Shown piece by piece: positions 55,470-64,000 of a stretch of 64,000 bases of DNA. Position 1 is the stretch's first letter. Each line of letters begins with the position of its first letter. The stretch is from Lumbricus rubellus (taxonomy: Eukaryota > Annelida > Clitellata > Crassiclitellata > Lumbricidae), in assembly GCA_945859605.1 (NCBI GenBank), contig OX243827.1:22864521-22928520 (forward strand). Direction: 5' to 3'. The translations under genes and the position numbers were made by a program. The notes under the pieces were generated by a model that was given only the letters and a program-made list of their open reading frames with translations, was not told the origin of the DNA and did not search any database.

Positions 55470-57873
55470 TAGGGTGGCAGCCAATATCAATGTAAGAAAA
55501 GAAATTCAACATTTCTGAAACGACACCCTCTCAAGTTGTTCTCCATTGGGCCAAGGATTACAGGAACAAATTTGACTTCAATCTGAAGCTATTTAGAAGT
55601 TGCACCAGAATAATTCTTTTTTGCAGTATGCTGCTTTGCATAATATGTGTGCTTCATGTGGTTGTTGTGTTGTGCAGACTGCAGAGCTGAAGCAATATAA
55701 AAATGTTAAGTGAAAAGTAACGAATCATTCATGAGCTATAGAAATCCCAGAAGATAGGGAATTCCTAACTCCACAGAGAGAACCAGGACGGCGTGGAAGT
55801 ATGGGTCTAGTGGACACAAAACTAGCAAAGCTAGAAAAACGACGGCATCAGAAGGAGTTGCGGAAAATCAATCTGGAAACATTGGAGGCTGATAGATTGA
55901 TGACAGAGAACGCAACTGCCCAGCTCACGAGCAGTGAAGAAAGCAGTAGTGACGATGATGCTGATGATGCATGCCTGTTACTGGGCCCGTCAGCCAAGAA
56001 ATCATGCCGTGGCACCGTGGCAGACCCTCAAGCATGGTGACACCTGAAGTTGCGGCTGCACTAGACAGAACGAGGATAAGCAACAGAAACGCGACGTATG
56101 TGTTGGCAGCTGCTGCTCAATCGTTGGGGCATAATCCAGCTGACATGGCAATAAACCGAGATTCTATCAGACAGGCTCGACGACGAAATCGTGAGAAAAT
56201 CGCACGAGAGATACAAGCATATTTCTCACCAGATGTTCCACTGACAGTTCATTGGGACGGGAAGTTGCTGCCTACACTTACGTCAAAGGAAACAGTTGAT
56301 CGATTAGCGGTATTGGTGTCTGGCGAAGGTACCATGAAACTTCTTGGGGTACCAGCGATGCAGAATGGAACCGGGGATGCACAGGCGGCAGCAGTATTCA
56401 AACTTGTTGAAGAATGGAACCTCACCAACCGTCTGCATTGTATGTCATTTGATACCACGGCTAGCAACACCGGACTCGTCTCTGGTGGCACTGGTGCCTG
56501 TGTCTTGCTGGAAAATAAACTGAGAAGCGAAAGCTTCTCAGTTTAGCATGCCGGCACCACATACATGAGCTGATCGTTGGAAAGGTCTTCAGTGTATTAA
56601 TAGAAACATCCAGTGGGCCAAACATTAAACTGTTTGAGCGATTTTCAAAAGCTTGGAGCTCCATTGACAGAGAGAGTTCTGAGAGTGCGATGACGGATGT
56701 GTCAGTTGATGCTTTGTTGGAACTATGGAGAGAGGATATGATTAGGTTCTGTCTTGATCAGCTGCTAGAAGTTCAGCCACGCGATGACTATAAGGAATTA
56801 CTGCACCTAGCTCTTTTGTTCCTAGGTGCACCAGATGATCATCCACGAAACATCCTAGCGCCAGGGGCATTTCACAGAGCTAGGTGGATGGCGAAGTTAA
56901 TTTACTGCCTGTAAATTTATCTTTTCCTCTCTCAGTTTCATCTAACACCTCGCGAACTAGCGGGTCTTCGTGATTTTAACATTTTCGTTGTTCAGATCTA
57001 CCTGAAGGCATGGTACCGCTGTCAGTGTCCTGTCTTGGCTCCATTGAATGACCTAGAGTTGTTGAAGCAATTCGCAGCTTACGAGACAAATCAGAATGTG
57101 GCCAAGGCAGCGATGAAAAGTTTTACCAACCATCTGTGGTACTTGAGTGAAACCTTGATAGGTTTTTCATTCTTTGATTCACGAGTGTCTGATGAAGTTA
57201 GAGTGACAATGGTGAAGGCCATGGACCGGAGCAGTAGCGACGACCCACAACGTCGAATCAAAATTGATGAAAAGCACATCTCAGGAATGCAGTTGTATGA
57301 TTTTGTGACGCATAACACGACGAAACTTTTCGAAGCTCTTCAAATCCCAATGGACTTCCTGCTGCTTCATCCAAGTACGTGGGAGGAAGACGAAGGATTC
57401 CTGGCTGGCAAACGTAAGTTACAACAGCTTAAAGTGGTCAACGACGCTGCCGAACGCGGCGTCGCGTTGATTCAATCGTTTAATGCTGTTCTTACGAACC
57501 AAGAGGATCAAAAACAATATCTTCTGCAATTGGTTGAGAAGCACCGAAAGGATTATCCAGACAGCAACAAGGCAACGATTGTTCGAGGACAAGTCTAATG
57601 ACTGTAAACTTGTAAAGTGTAAGTGTAAGACTAGTGTAAGGCTGTAAGCAGCATAATTTCTTACATAAATAGCACTATGCCAATTGCCCAATTGCCCATT
57701 GCCTAATGCGGCGTAATGCCTATGCCTATAATTAAAAACTTTGATCCTCTGGTGCAACCAGTAAATATTTAACAGCTGTGTTAAAACATTTTCAGGTTCA
57801 GTTTTAGATGCCACAGAACAAATGGAGGGGGTGTCACTTTTTTAAAAAAAGAAATTTTTTTCACTGCCACCCT
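55470..57873 (+). mobile_element. hAT-like DNA transposon, second family, decayed
   Basis: TAGGGTGGCAGCCAAT at the left and the inverse of CACTGCCACCCTA at the right match, with further inverse similarity (GACACCCTCTC against GAGGGGGTGTC). A clear 8-bp target duplication was not found. The transposase is related to that of 14123-16439, but the ends differ. Confidence 0.72.
55801..57598 (+). pseudogene. Broken DDE-like transposase (HWDGK / FDTTASNTG / ACRHH family)
   Basis: The reading changes frame at about 56000-56040 and again at about 56522, and has one TAA at 56912-56914 inside an otherwise open frame. In order: a Lys/Glu-rich N-terminus with an acidic Ser/Asp patch, LDRTRISNRNATYVLAAAAQ, INRDSIRQARRRNREK, LTVHWDGKLL, MSFDTTASNTGLVSGGTGAC, LACRHHIHELIVGKVFSVL, WREDMIRFCLDQLLEV, LTPRELAGLRDFNIFVVQIY, LSETLIGFSFFDSRVSDEVR and a Lys/Gln-rich end. 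Order and motifs match the minus-strand copy at 14884-16213. hAT membership is inferred from motif spacing and the relative's 8-bp duplication. Confidence 0.78.
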
Positions 57874-58437
57874 AAATTGTAGGCCTACCTCTTAAATGAT
57901 GGCGTTAAACAATTAAATAATGAATCAGTTAGTTGAAACCTTGAGATTGGACTGAAAACGTAAAAAATATCAGGGGAAAAAATTGAATTAAGGAAAATTA
58001 TAAGAGACAAAAAATAAACAACTGGCGTTACGGGTACATAAAAAATAAAGAACGGAATAAAACGATGGAGAAAATAAAAAATAAAAACGACGTTTTTTGA
58101 GAGCGAATAAAAACGAACAAAAACGTTTTAAACAACTCTGCTGCCCTATAGCCTATGCTTATGCAGGCAGCAGGCGTATAGAATAAAAATCTCGTAGAAA
58201 GAGGAAGAACTTTTGATCAGCCAGTTATTTGACTCTAACACAGATGAATAATAAACACAAAGAAAACTTGTGTAAAATTGGTAACAAACAAACATGCACG
58301 AAACTGTTCATATACACGTAATTTATGTGCATATAGTTGACCAATAAACCTACACAAAATTGCTAGAAATACCTTGAAATATATGCAGGTCAATAATAAT
58401 CAGTATACTATACATGAGCATGTATAATCGTATTATA
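57874..58437. other. A-rich non-coding stretch
   Basis: AAAATAAAAAACG-type words at 58030-58120 end in TTTTAAACAACTCTGCTGCC. This could be the terminus of another hAT element (inference). No gene. Confidence 0.3.
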
Positions 58438-58597
58438 TTCATTCATTCATTCATTCGTTCGTTTATTCGTTCATTCATTCATTCATTCATTCATTCATTC
58501 ATTCATTCATACATTCATTCATTCAATTATTCATACTGTATCATACATACATACATTACTATATCGCCCCTTCAAATAGAATACTCAGAAGCGGGTT
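58438..58597 (-). repeat. (ATTC)n with LINE/SINE tail remnant
   Basis: (ATTC)n at 58438-58526, then ATATCGCCCCTTCAAATAGA and ACTCAGAAGCG, a degraded tail read on the minus strand. It abuts the foldback element at 58600. Confidence 0.7.
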
Positions 58598-58599
58598 TG

Positions 58600-59601
58600 C
58601 GACGAACGCCCGATTGTCCAGGTCCCCGATTACCCTTTCCCCGATACAAACTCCCCGATTACAAACTCCCCGATAGGCCCAACACCCCGACAGACCCAAG
58701 TCCCCGAATATGCAACTAATCCCAAGTCCCCGACAGGCCCAAGTCCCCGATTGGTGATTTAATCTACACGTAAAACCATTTAGTGTCAGTCTGTATAGGC
58801 TTCATAATGTCGTAAGACCAAGAACAGAAATAAGATCGAGAGCACCAGCAACAATAGCAAGACCAATACCAGTTCGACCAGATGCAATAAGACCAGATGC
58901 AGTACCAGAAGTACCTGCATTGCCAGCATCGGCAGGAGCAGTTAGTGCATCGCCAGCAAATGAGTCGGCACCAGAAACAACTATCTCTGCAGAGTGCCCT
59001 GTTTGCAAATGCGGAAGATCAGATACAGCTATTATTCCATGCGGGCACTGTGCATGCAGTTCTTGTATTAATGTTCTTTGTGGCGCACCATCAACAAGGG
59101 GAATCAGCAAAACATGCCCAGTGTGCCGCAGTAATATAAGGGATATAATGCGCTTGCATTTTTGAAAAACTTCTCAGCCTTAGCAAGTAGACAAGTAGAA
59201 TATTTTGAAGTAGTTTGTGGACAATTCTCTTATAGCTGTCTTCTGAATTCAGCGTGCAGTAAGGAATTCTAATTACATATTGGTACACGTACACAAGTAA
59301 AAATATTATTTACATTAATCTAACTGGCTTTGCCTTTATTCAACTCTGTTTCCGTCTACCTCTACCGATAAGGCCAAGACGATTGGTGTCACCCTCTTTA
59401 GCCTATACAGACTGACACTAAATAGTCTTACGTGTAGATTAAATCACCAATCGGGGACTTGGGCCTGTCGGGGACTTGGGATTAGTTACATATTCGGGGA
59501 CTTGGGTCTGTCGGGGTGTTGGGCCTATCGGGGAGTTTGTAATCGGGGAGTTTGTATCGGGGAAAGGGTAATCGGGGACCTGGACAATCGGGCGTTCGTC
59601 G
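58600..59601 (+). mobile_element. 1002-bp foldback element with RING-finger reading frame
   Basis: The arms 58600-58801 and 59400-59601 are 202 bp each and inverse copies with only about three differences. Each begins CGACGAACGCCCGATTGTCC, repeats the word TCCCCGAT/TCCCCGAC many times, and ends near GTCAGTCTGTATAGGCT. The unique middle (58802-59399) holds a RING-finger frame. No clear target duplication was found. It abuts a degraded LINE/SINE tail. Confidence 0.85.
58803..59165 (+). CDS. RING-finger (C3HC4) protein inside the foldback element
   Basis: The plus-strand frame is open from within the left arm (after a TGA at 58755) to the TGA at 59163. The first ATG is at 58920; the open part before it is rich in Arg, Pro and Ala (RPDAIRPDAVPEVPALPAS), so translation may begin earlier or via splicing. 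The C-terminal half is a RING: CPVCKCGRSDTAIIPCGHCA, then CSSCINVL, a 16-residue spacer, and CPVCRSNIRD. All eight ligands (C3HC4) are present in the order of RING-HC ubiquitin ligases. It ends 12 residues after the last cysteine. RING domains recruit E2 enzymes; the substrate and role in the element are unknown. A captured host exon and a true element gene are both possible. Confidence 0.65.
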   Translation, partial: HNVVRPRTEIRSRAPATIARPIPVRPDAIRPDAVPEVPALPASAGAVSASPANESAPETTISAECPVCKCGRSDTAIIPCGHCACSSCINVLCGAPSTRGISKTCPVCRSNIRDIMRLHF

Positions 59602-60307
59602 TGCTCCCTCAGAAGCACTTCCGAGTCTAGCACGGCAATAAAGTTTGACGCAGGCGCAGCTCCTGAGGGAGCCCATTTCAGACCACAGGATGCACCATGG
59701 AAAGGCTGGATTCTTCGTATATTTGCAGTTCTTGCAATTGGAACAAAGAACTTCAAACAAGAAATTAATATATCTACACAGTGCTTTGATATCCACGCAA
59801 AGTATCGATGAGAAAACTTAGGAATGGAAAATGGTCATAATTATGAGGGCTCAAAAAATGGTGGAGAAATGTCGTTGGAAAAGATGGGAAAAGGTCGTAG
59901 GAAAGACGGTGGGGAAAATCATAAGAATTGTTGAAAAAAGGTTGTATAGGAAAGGATGGAAAAGACGAGAAGAAAGGTTGGGAAAAGGGTCATATAATAT
60001 TTGACAGGTTCGACCATATTGTAAGATAACTGCCTCTACAATGACGCTTCCTTTCTAATGCCTCGGTTTATCATTACATACTCTGTCTGTCCGTCTGCCC
60101 CATCACTTTTTCTATGTATACAATTAACTGTTCAATGTGTTCATATAGAATTCATATTATTATTAATTATCATTAAACTGTCATTTTAAGGACAGTGTCG
60201 AGTATATCAGTGGCAGACGTCGTATTATAAACCAGATGAGTTCTGTCTTAGAGGCATTAAGTTCTAGGCACATCGATGCACACCATGTTTCGATATATAC
60301 ATGTCTG
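59602..60307. other. Non-coding stretch downstream of the HES gene
   Basis: It includes GGAAAAGG/GGAAAGG-rich repeats at 59825-60000. Part may be 3' UTR of the minus-strand HES gene. No clear polyadenylation signal was fixed. Confidence 0.35.
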
Positions 60308-60993
60308 TTACCAGGGTCTCCAAACGGACTCGTTCAGGGACTCCAAACAACTCGGATGCTGCTGATGATGTTGCACCATCATTCTATTGATATTACCGAC
60401 GTCGAATGTTTTTAGCAGCAGGTCCCGCACCGTATCCGCCGACCTGACACCATTGAACTTGCAGTCCACGGCTGCCGCATACAAGTGCCTCGCGCTCTCC
60501 ACATTCTGCAGGTCTTCCCTCCCTGCAACATTGTCATTTTCATCTACTACCACCCGATCGACGAGCTTATGGGACTGCTGCCGCCTGGAGGGGTTGCGCT
60601 GGGCAGCAGAGACCCCCAAGTAGGACAGAAGACTGCTGAGGCTTCGATCGGCACCACCTCCATCTCCCTCATCCCCTTTTCTTTCCTCCCCATCAGCGCT
60701 CAGGGGAGAAACAACGTCCAACTGGAGTTGGACCGGGAAAAGAAGATTGGCCGGCGTCAGTAGGACGGGATGGGGGACGGACGGTGGTGATAGAGACAGA
60801 TCCTTCTGGTTGAGGCTAAGTCCGATGTCCACGGCCACCTCGTCCACCTTTCGGACGCACGTTGCCAGGTGGTTTTCCAGGCGGGCGAGCAGCGCCACGT
60901 CCGGGCAGCCGACCGTGTCGAAGTATCGGCGAATCTCGTTGGCGCATTCCTTGTATCCGGCGCCGTATTGTGTGACGAGACGATGTGGATGAA
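60308..60993 (-). CDS. HES/Hairy-type repressor, last exon (Orange domain and WRPW)
   Basis: The acceptor TTCCCAG on the minus strand ends at 60994 and the exon runs to a TAA at 60308-60310, 227 residues. It opens with QYGAGYKECANEIRRYFDTV and LARLENHLATCV, which fit the Orange domain of Hairy/Enhancer-of-split proteins. A Ser/Pro and Glu/Gly-rich middle follows. The last four residues are WRPW, the motif that recruits the Groucho/TLE corepressor. The protein is expected to be a nuclear DNA-binding repressor, usually in Notch-dependent or segmentation/neural circuits (family knowledge). It joins in phase 1 to the exon at 62595-62682. The family call is firm; the exact orthologue is not determined. 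Confidence 0.9.
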
Positions 60994-61123
60994 CTGGGAA
61001 AAAAATAACATCACGATTACGGTGGTGACAAAATATACAAGGAATTAGCTTTTTAAATTATTTATTTACTATCTCAGCGAGGAAATTATTTATTTTGAAC
61101 TTGAGAACGAAACCCTCTTAAAT

Positions 61124-61300
61124 CAGGGCTTAATGTGTGGCAGGACGTTCATGGACGGCGTCCTGGCACTTATTTTCACATCTCTATGCCGTCCTGCCAC
61201 TTACTTGGCCAGCACACCTGAAAATGTAAGGGGCGTCCTGGCACTTCTTTCGGAAAGGTAAGGAGCGCCCAAGCACTTTTTTTAAACACTTTTAGCACTG
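61124..61300. mobile_element. hAT-type MITE, GTGGCAGGACG family, in the HES intron
   Basis: It starts CAGGGCTTAATGTGTGGCAG and ends TTTTAGCACTG. The flanks TCTTAAAT (61116-61123) and TTTTAAAT (61301-61308) agree at seven of eight bases. Paralogue of 49992-50136, 32 bp longer by an internal addition. Confidence 0.82.
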
Positions 61301-61374
61301 TTTTAAATACGTCCATGATAACAATGGAGTGGTAGGGTAACCAGCAAATCGATTCTTTCCCCTCCCTGGGGTTC

Positions 61375-61465
61375 TTGACAGTGTAGTGGTTAGAGTGAAG
61401 AACTGTCGTCCGAGAGGTCGGTGGTTTAATCTACGACGAGGCAGACATACATGTAATTTGTTCGA
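61375..61465 (+). mobile_element. tRNA-like SINE head
   Basis: TAGTGGTTAGAGTGAAGAAC followed by GTCCGAGAGGTCGGTGGTTT resembles the A-box to B-box part of tRNA-derived SINEs. A full tRNA does not fold convincingly, so it is not called a tRNA gene. Confidence 0.5.
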
Positions 61466-61635
61466 GATAGAAACGAAATGATGAGGATAAAGAACGAGAG
61501 ATAAATAGAGTTAGTAGGAGAAGCAGAAGGGAAGAAAAAGCGAGAGAAGAGAAGGACAGACAAATAGAAAGAAAGCTACAAAAGGTGACAAGATGACAGA
61601 GTCAGACAGACCGATTAGTCGGCTATGCCAGACTG

Positions 61636-62556
61636 TTAAGCAGACAGACAGACAGACAGGCAGACAGACAGAAGGGAAAAAAGCAGACAGACACACAGAC
61701 AGAAAGCTACAGACAGACACTGTCTGACATACAGACAGACATGCAGACAGACAGAAGGGAAAAAAGCAGACAGACACACAGACAGAAAGCTACAGACAGA
61801 CACTGTCTGACATACAGACAGACATGCAGACAGACAGAAGGGAAAAAAGCAGACAGACACACAGACAGAAAGCTACAGACAGACACTGTCTGACATACAG
61901 ACAGACATGCAGACAGACAGAAGGGAAAAAAGCAGACAGACACACAGACAGAAAGCTACAGACAGACACTGTCTGACATACAGACAGACATGCAGACAGA
62001 CAGAAGGGAAAAAAGCAGACAGACACACAGACAGAAAGCTACAGACAGACACTGTCTGACATACAGACAGACATGCAGACAGACAGAAGGGAAAAAAGCA
62101 GACAGACACACAGACAGAAAGCTACAGACAGACACTGTCTGACATACAGACAGACATGCAGACAGACAGAAGGGAAAAAAGCAGACAGACACACAGACAG
62201 AAAGCTACAGACAGACACTGTCTGACATACAGACAGACATGCAGACAGACAGAAGGGAAAAAAGCAGACAGACACACAGACAGAAAGCTACAGACAGACA
62301 CTGTCTGACATACAGACAGACATGCAGACAGACAGAAGGGAAAAAAGCAGACAGACACACAGACAGAAAGCTACAGACAGACACTGTCTGACATACAGAC
62401 AGACATGCAGACAGACAGAAGGGAAAAAAGCAGACAGACACACAGACAGAAAGCTACAGACAGACACTGTCTGACATACAGACAGACATGCAGACAGACA
62501 GAAGGGAAAAAAGCAGACAGACACACAGACAGAAAGCTACAGACAGACATACATAC
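61636..62556. repeat. 83-bp minisatellite, about 11 copies, in the HES intron
   Basis: AAGGGAAAAAAGCAGACAGA starts at 61672, 61755, 61838 and so on every 83 bp to 62502. Copies look almost identical. Each unit is built from GACA words and includes the palindrome CAGACACTGTCTG. The array ends about 40 bp from the splice donor of the exon at 62595. Confidence 0.96.
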
Positions 62557-62594
62557 AGACATGCAGACCAGACAGTGACTGAACTATTATTCAC

Positions 62595-62682
62595 CTGATT
62601 TCTGTTGATGTCTCAATGCCTTCAGATGGACGACAGTCATCTCCAAAATGTCGGCCTTCTCCAACTTCGAATAACGAGCAGA
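62595..62682 (-). CDS. HES/Hairy-type repressor, bHLH helix-2 exon
   Basis: On the minus strand a pyrimidine tract (TTTTCTTTTTAAG) precedes the exon at 62682, and the donor CAG/GTGAAT follows at 62595. The 88-bp exon reads SARYSKLEKADILEMTVVHL and then KALRHQQKS. This is the loop/helix-2 part of the HES bHLH domain, among the most conserved sequences of the family, and it is used for dimerisation. Splicing to 60993 makes V at the junction and keeps the frame. The upstream exon with the basic region and helix 1 was not found between 62683 and 64000, so the 5' end lies outside the window or is lost. Confidence 0.9.
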
Positions 62683-62879
62683 CTTAAAAAGAAAAGACAA
62701 AACAATCGGTTGAAAAGGCAGAAGATGATTCACGAAAATAATAAACTACAGGGGGTGAACAGACAAAGACACAGACAGACCGAAGACCGTAAGATGCAGA
62801 CAGACAAACAGACAAACAGGCATAAAGAAATGCAAACATGAAGTCCGACAAACAGGCAGAGAAATTAGTTGGCTATGCC

Positions 62880-63148
62880 AGACTGATAAGCAGACAGATA
62901 GACACAGACCGGCAGACAGACAGACAGACAGACAGTCAAATAGATGGACAGACAGACAGGTAGATAGATAGACAGAAAGATAGATAGACAGACATCAGAC
63001 AGACAGATAGACAGACGTATACAGACAGGTAGATAGATAGATAGATAGACAGAAAGACAGACAGTCAGATAGTTAGACAGGCAGGCAGGCAGGCAGGCAG
63101 GCAGAAAGACAGGTAGATAGACAGACAGACAGACAGACAGACATACAC
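62880..63148. repeat. (GACA)n/(GATA)n/(GGCA)n microsatellite
   Basis: GACA and GATA mixtures with a GGCA run at 63078-63104, in the presumed upstream intron of the HES gene. Confidence 0.93.
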
Positions 63149-64000
63149 ACAGACAGACAGACAAAGGTCCACATAATCCACGTGTCTGGTGTATTACAGA
63201 TGAGAGAAACACACTTGGGGAGCAAGACCCTAACTAACCCTCTTCATTCAGTCTGTCAGTCACTGGTCGGTGGACCGCTCGCCATCCACTGCATGATGAC
63301 AGGTTGATGGGGTAAAAGCCCCAGGGTCACCTTACCTTAGAACTGGTAACCCTCTTCTCTCCTTTCAACCTCTCGAGACTTGCGATGCTTTCTGCCGTGT
63401 TTGGGAAAGGTGGTCTTGTTCACCCCTAAGCCAAGGGAAATTAAGAAACCATTGATGCGGTAGAGTGGCTTGCAATCCGACAAGGATGGATTACAAGTTG
63501 CACGTTCGCTGAGTGGCTGGGAAACATTGCAAAAACATATCAGTGTCTGCTAGCAGACCACAGATGACAGGCTGTCTGACTCAGATGTGTGTTCCCGTGT
63601 TTCTGGGTATCGCTATGTATGTCTGCCTGTCTGTCTGCCTCTCTCTCTGTGTCTGCCTCTGTGTACTCGGTCATCAATCATGAAACTGTCAACCGTCTGT
63701 TCAAATTGAGAGTCTTGACTTTTCAATCGGAGAATAGTCAACACTCCAACAGTTGTTAAAAACGTTTTGTGGTTTTTATTTCTTCATAAAAATCTCGACT
63801 TTTCGTTTATATTCTCGTCACTTTTTTCTCGTTTTTTAATATTTTTATGCAACCTAATTTTTTTTATTGATTTACTGTTTGTTAATATTTTTTTAAATTT
63901 TAGTTTCGTCTGACGTTTCCAACGATGTCTCAATACTTTTCAAGGTTTCAGCTAATTTAGGTCACTATTTAGCCCATCATCATTTTATAAATAAATAGCA
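63149..64000. other. Presumed HES intron sequence
   Basis: An exon-like 90-bp stretch (63336-63425, minus) has good splice signals but no usable frame, so it is not called. There is CTGT/CTCT at 63618-63660 and T-rich sequence to the end. Confidence 0.35.

Noticed and set aside
56500..56560. Programmed -1 frameshifting in the 56-kb transposase.
   Set aside because: A hairpin is present but no X XXY YYZ slippery site precedes it, and the gene has another frame break and a stop, so decay is the simpler reading.
55462..57883. TGTAGGC on both sides of the hAT-like element at 55470-57873 as a target duplication.
   Set aside because: Both matches are parts of the very common TAGGC(C)TA word, and the spacing to the two ends is unequal.
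61636..62556. CRISPR-like array (regular 83-bp spacing).
   Set aside because: There is no repeat/spacer alternation. The whole unit repeats, in a eukaryotic intron.
63336..63425. A 90-bp exon-like stretch on the minus strand (acceptor TTCCCTTGGCTTAG, donor AAG/GTAAGG) upstream of the HES helix-2 exon.
   Set aside because: Its length and splice signals fit the missing HES basic/helix-1 exon, but the frame needed to join the next exon has a TGA at its second codon. Another frame gives only a vague Arg/Lys-rich segment that stops before the donor.

Overview
This is a eukaryotic, animal nuclear window. It has spliced genes with GT/AG introns, non-LTR retrotransposon ends, tRNA-derived SINEs, Helitron ends, pogo, mariner and hAT-type DNA transposons, and an extreme load of tetranucleotide microsatellites. 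The very frequent palindrome TAGGCCTA, the SINE/LINE tails ending in GCGCTATATAAAT, and one short run of TTAGGG repeats suggest a marine invertebrate. A deuterostome such as an echinoderm is my best guess, but no single gene here proves it.

Only three host loci can be supported. (1) At 204-640 (+) lies a probable terminal exon of an unrecognised protein with a 9-residue Pro/Gln repeat. (2) At 8953-10887 (-) lies a long exon for a C2H2 zinc-finger transcription factor. It has five fingers near the N-terminus and a two-finger C-terminal module like that of the Ikaros/Hunchback families. (3) At 60308-62682 (-) lie the last two exons of a HES/Hairy-type bHLH-Orange repressor. One exon carries helix 2 of the bHLH; the other carries the Orange domain and ends in WRPW. 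The basic region and helix 1 were not found and probably lie beyond the right edge.

The rest is mobile or repetitive DNA. The best element is a seemingly intact pogo-like transposon (2308-5887) with TA target duplication, matching terminal inverted repeats, and a two-exon transposase that ends in a PHD-like zinc finger. Two decayed members of one DDE-like transposase family occur at 14123-16439 (-, with an exact 8-bp target duplication) and 55470-57873 (+). A mariner-like deletion derivative sits at 27523-28519. At 58600-59601 a 1002-bp element has two 202-bp near-identical inverted arms around a RING-finger reading frame; this is the most unusual object in the window. At least six short MITEs are present, most with 8-bp target duplications. 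Two Helitron ends, LINE 3' ends (23511-23990, 54440-54649, 54790-55242), a tRNA-type SINE (18388-18672), and an unclassified five-copy SINE-like family complete the mobile set.

Microsatellites and minisatellites fill most of 13-55 kb: GACA/CTGT, CA, GAT, GATT, AAGT, CCGT, GGA and others. An 83-bp minisatellite of about 11 copies lies inside the HES intron.

One genome-scale pattern stands out. The motif TAGGCTA/TAGGCCTA appears in several places to be an insertion of 5-6 bp at a TA. Removing it restores the mariner reading frame, matches a paralogous MITE copy, and repairs two microsatellites.
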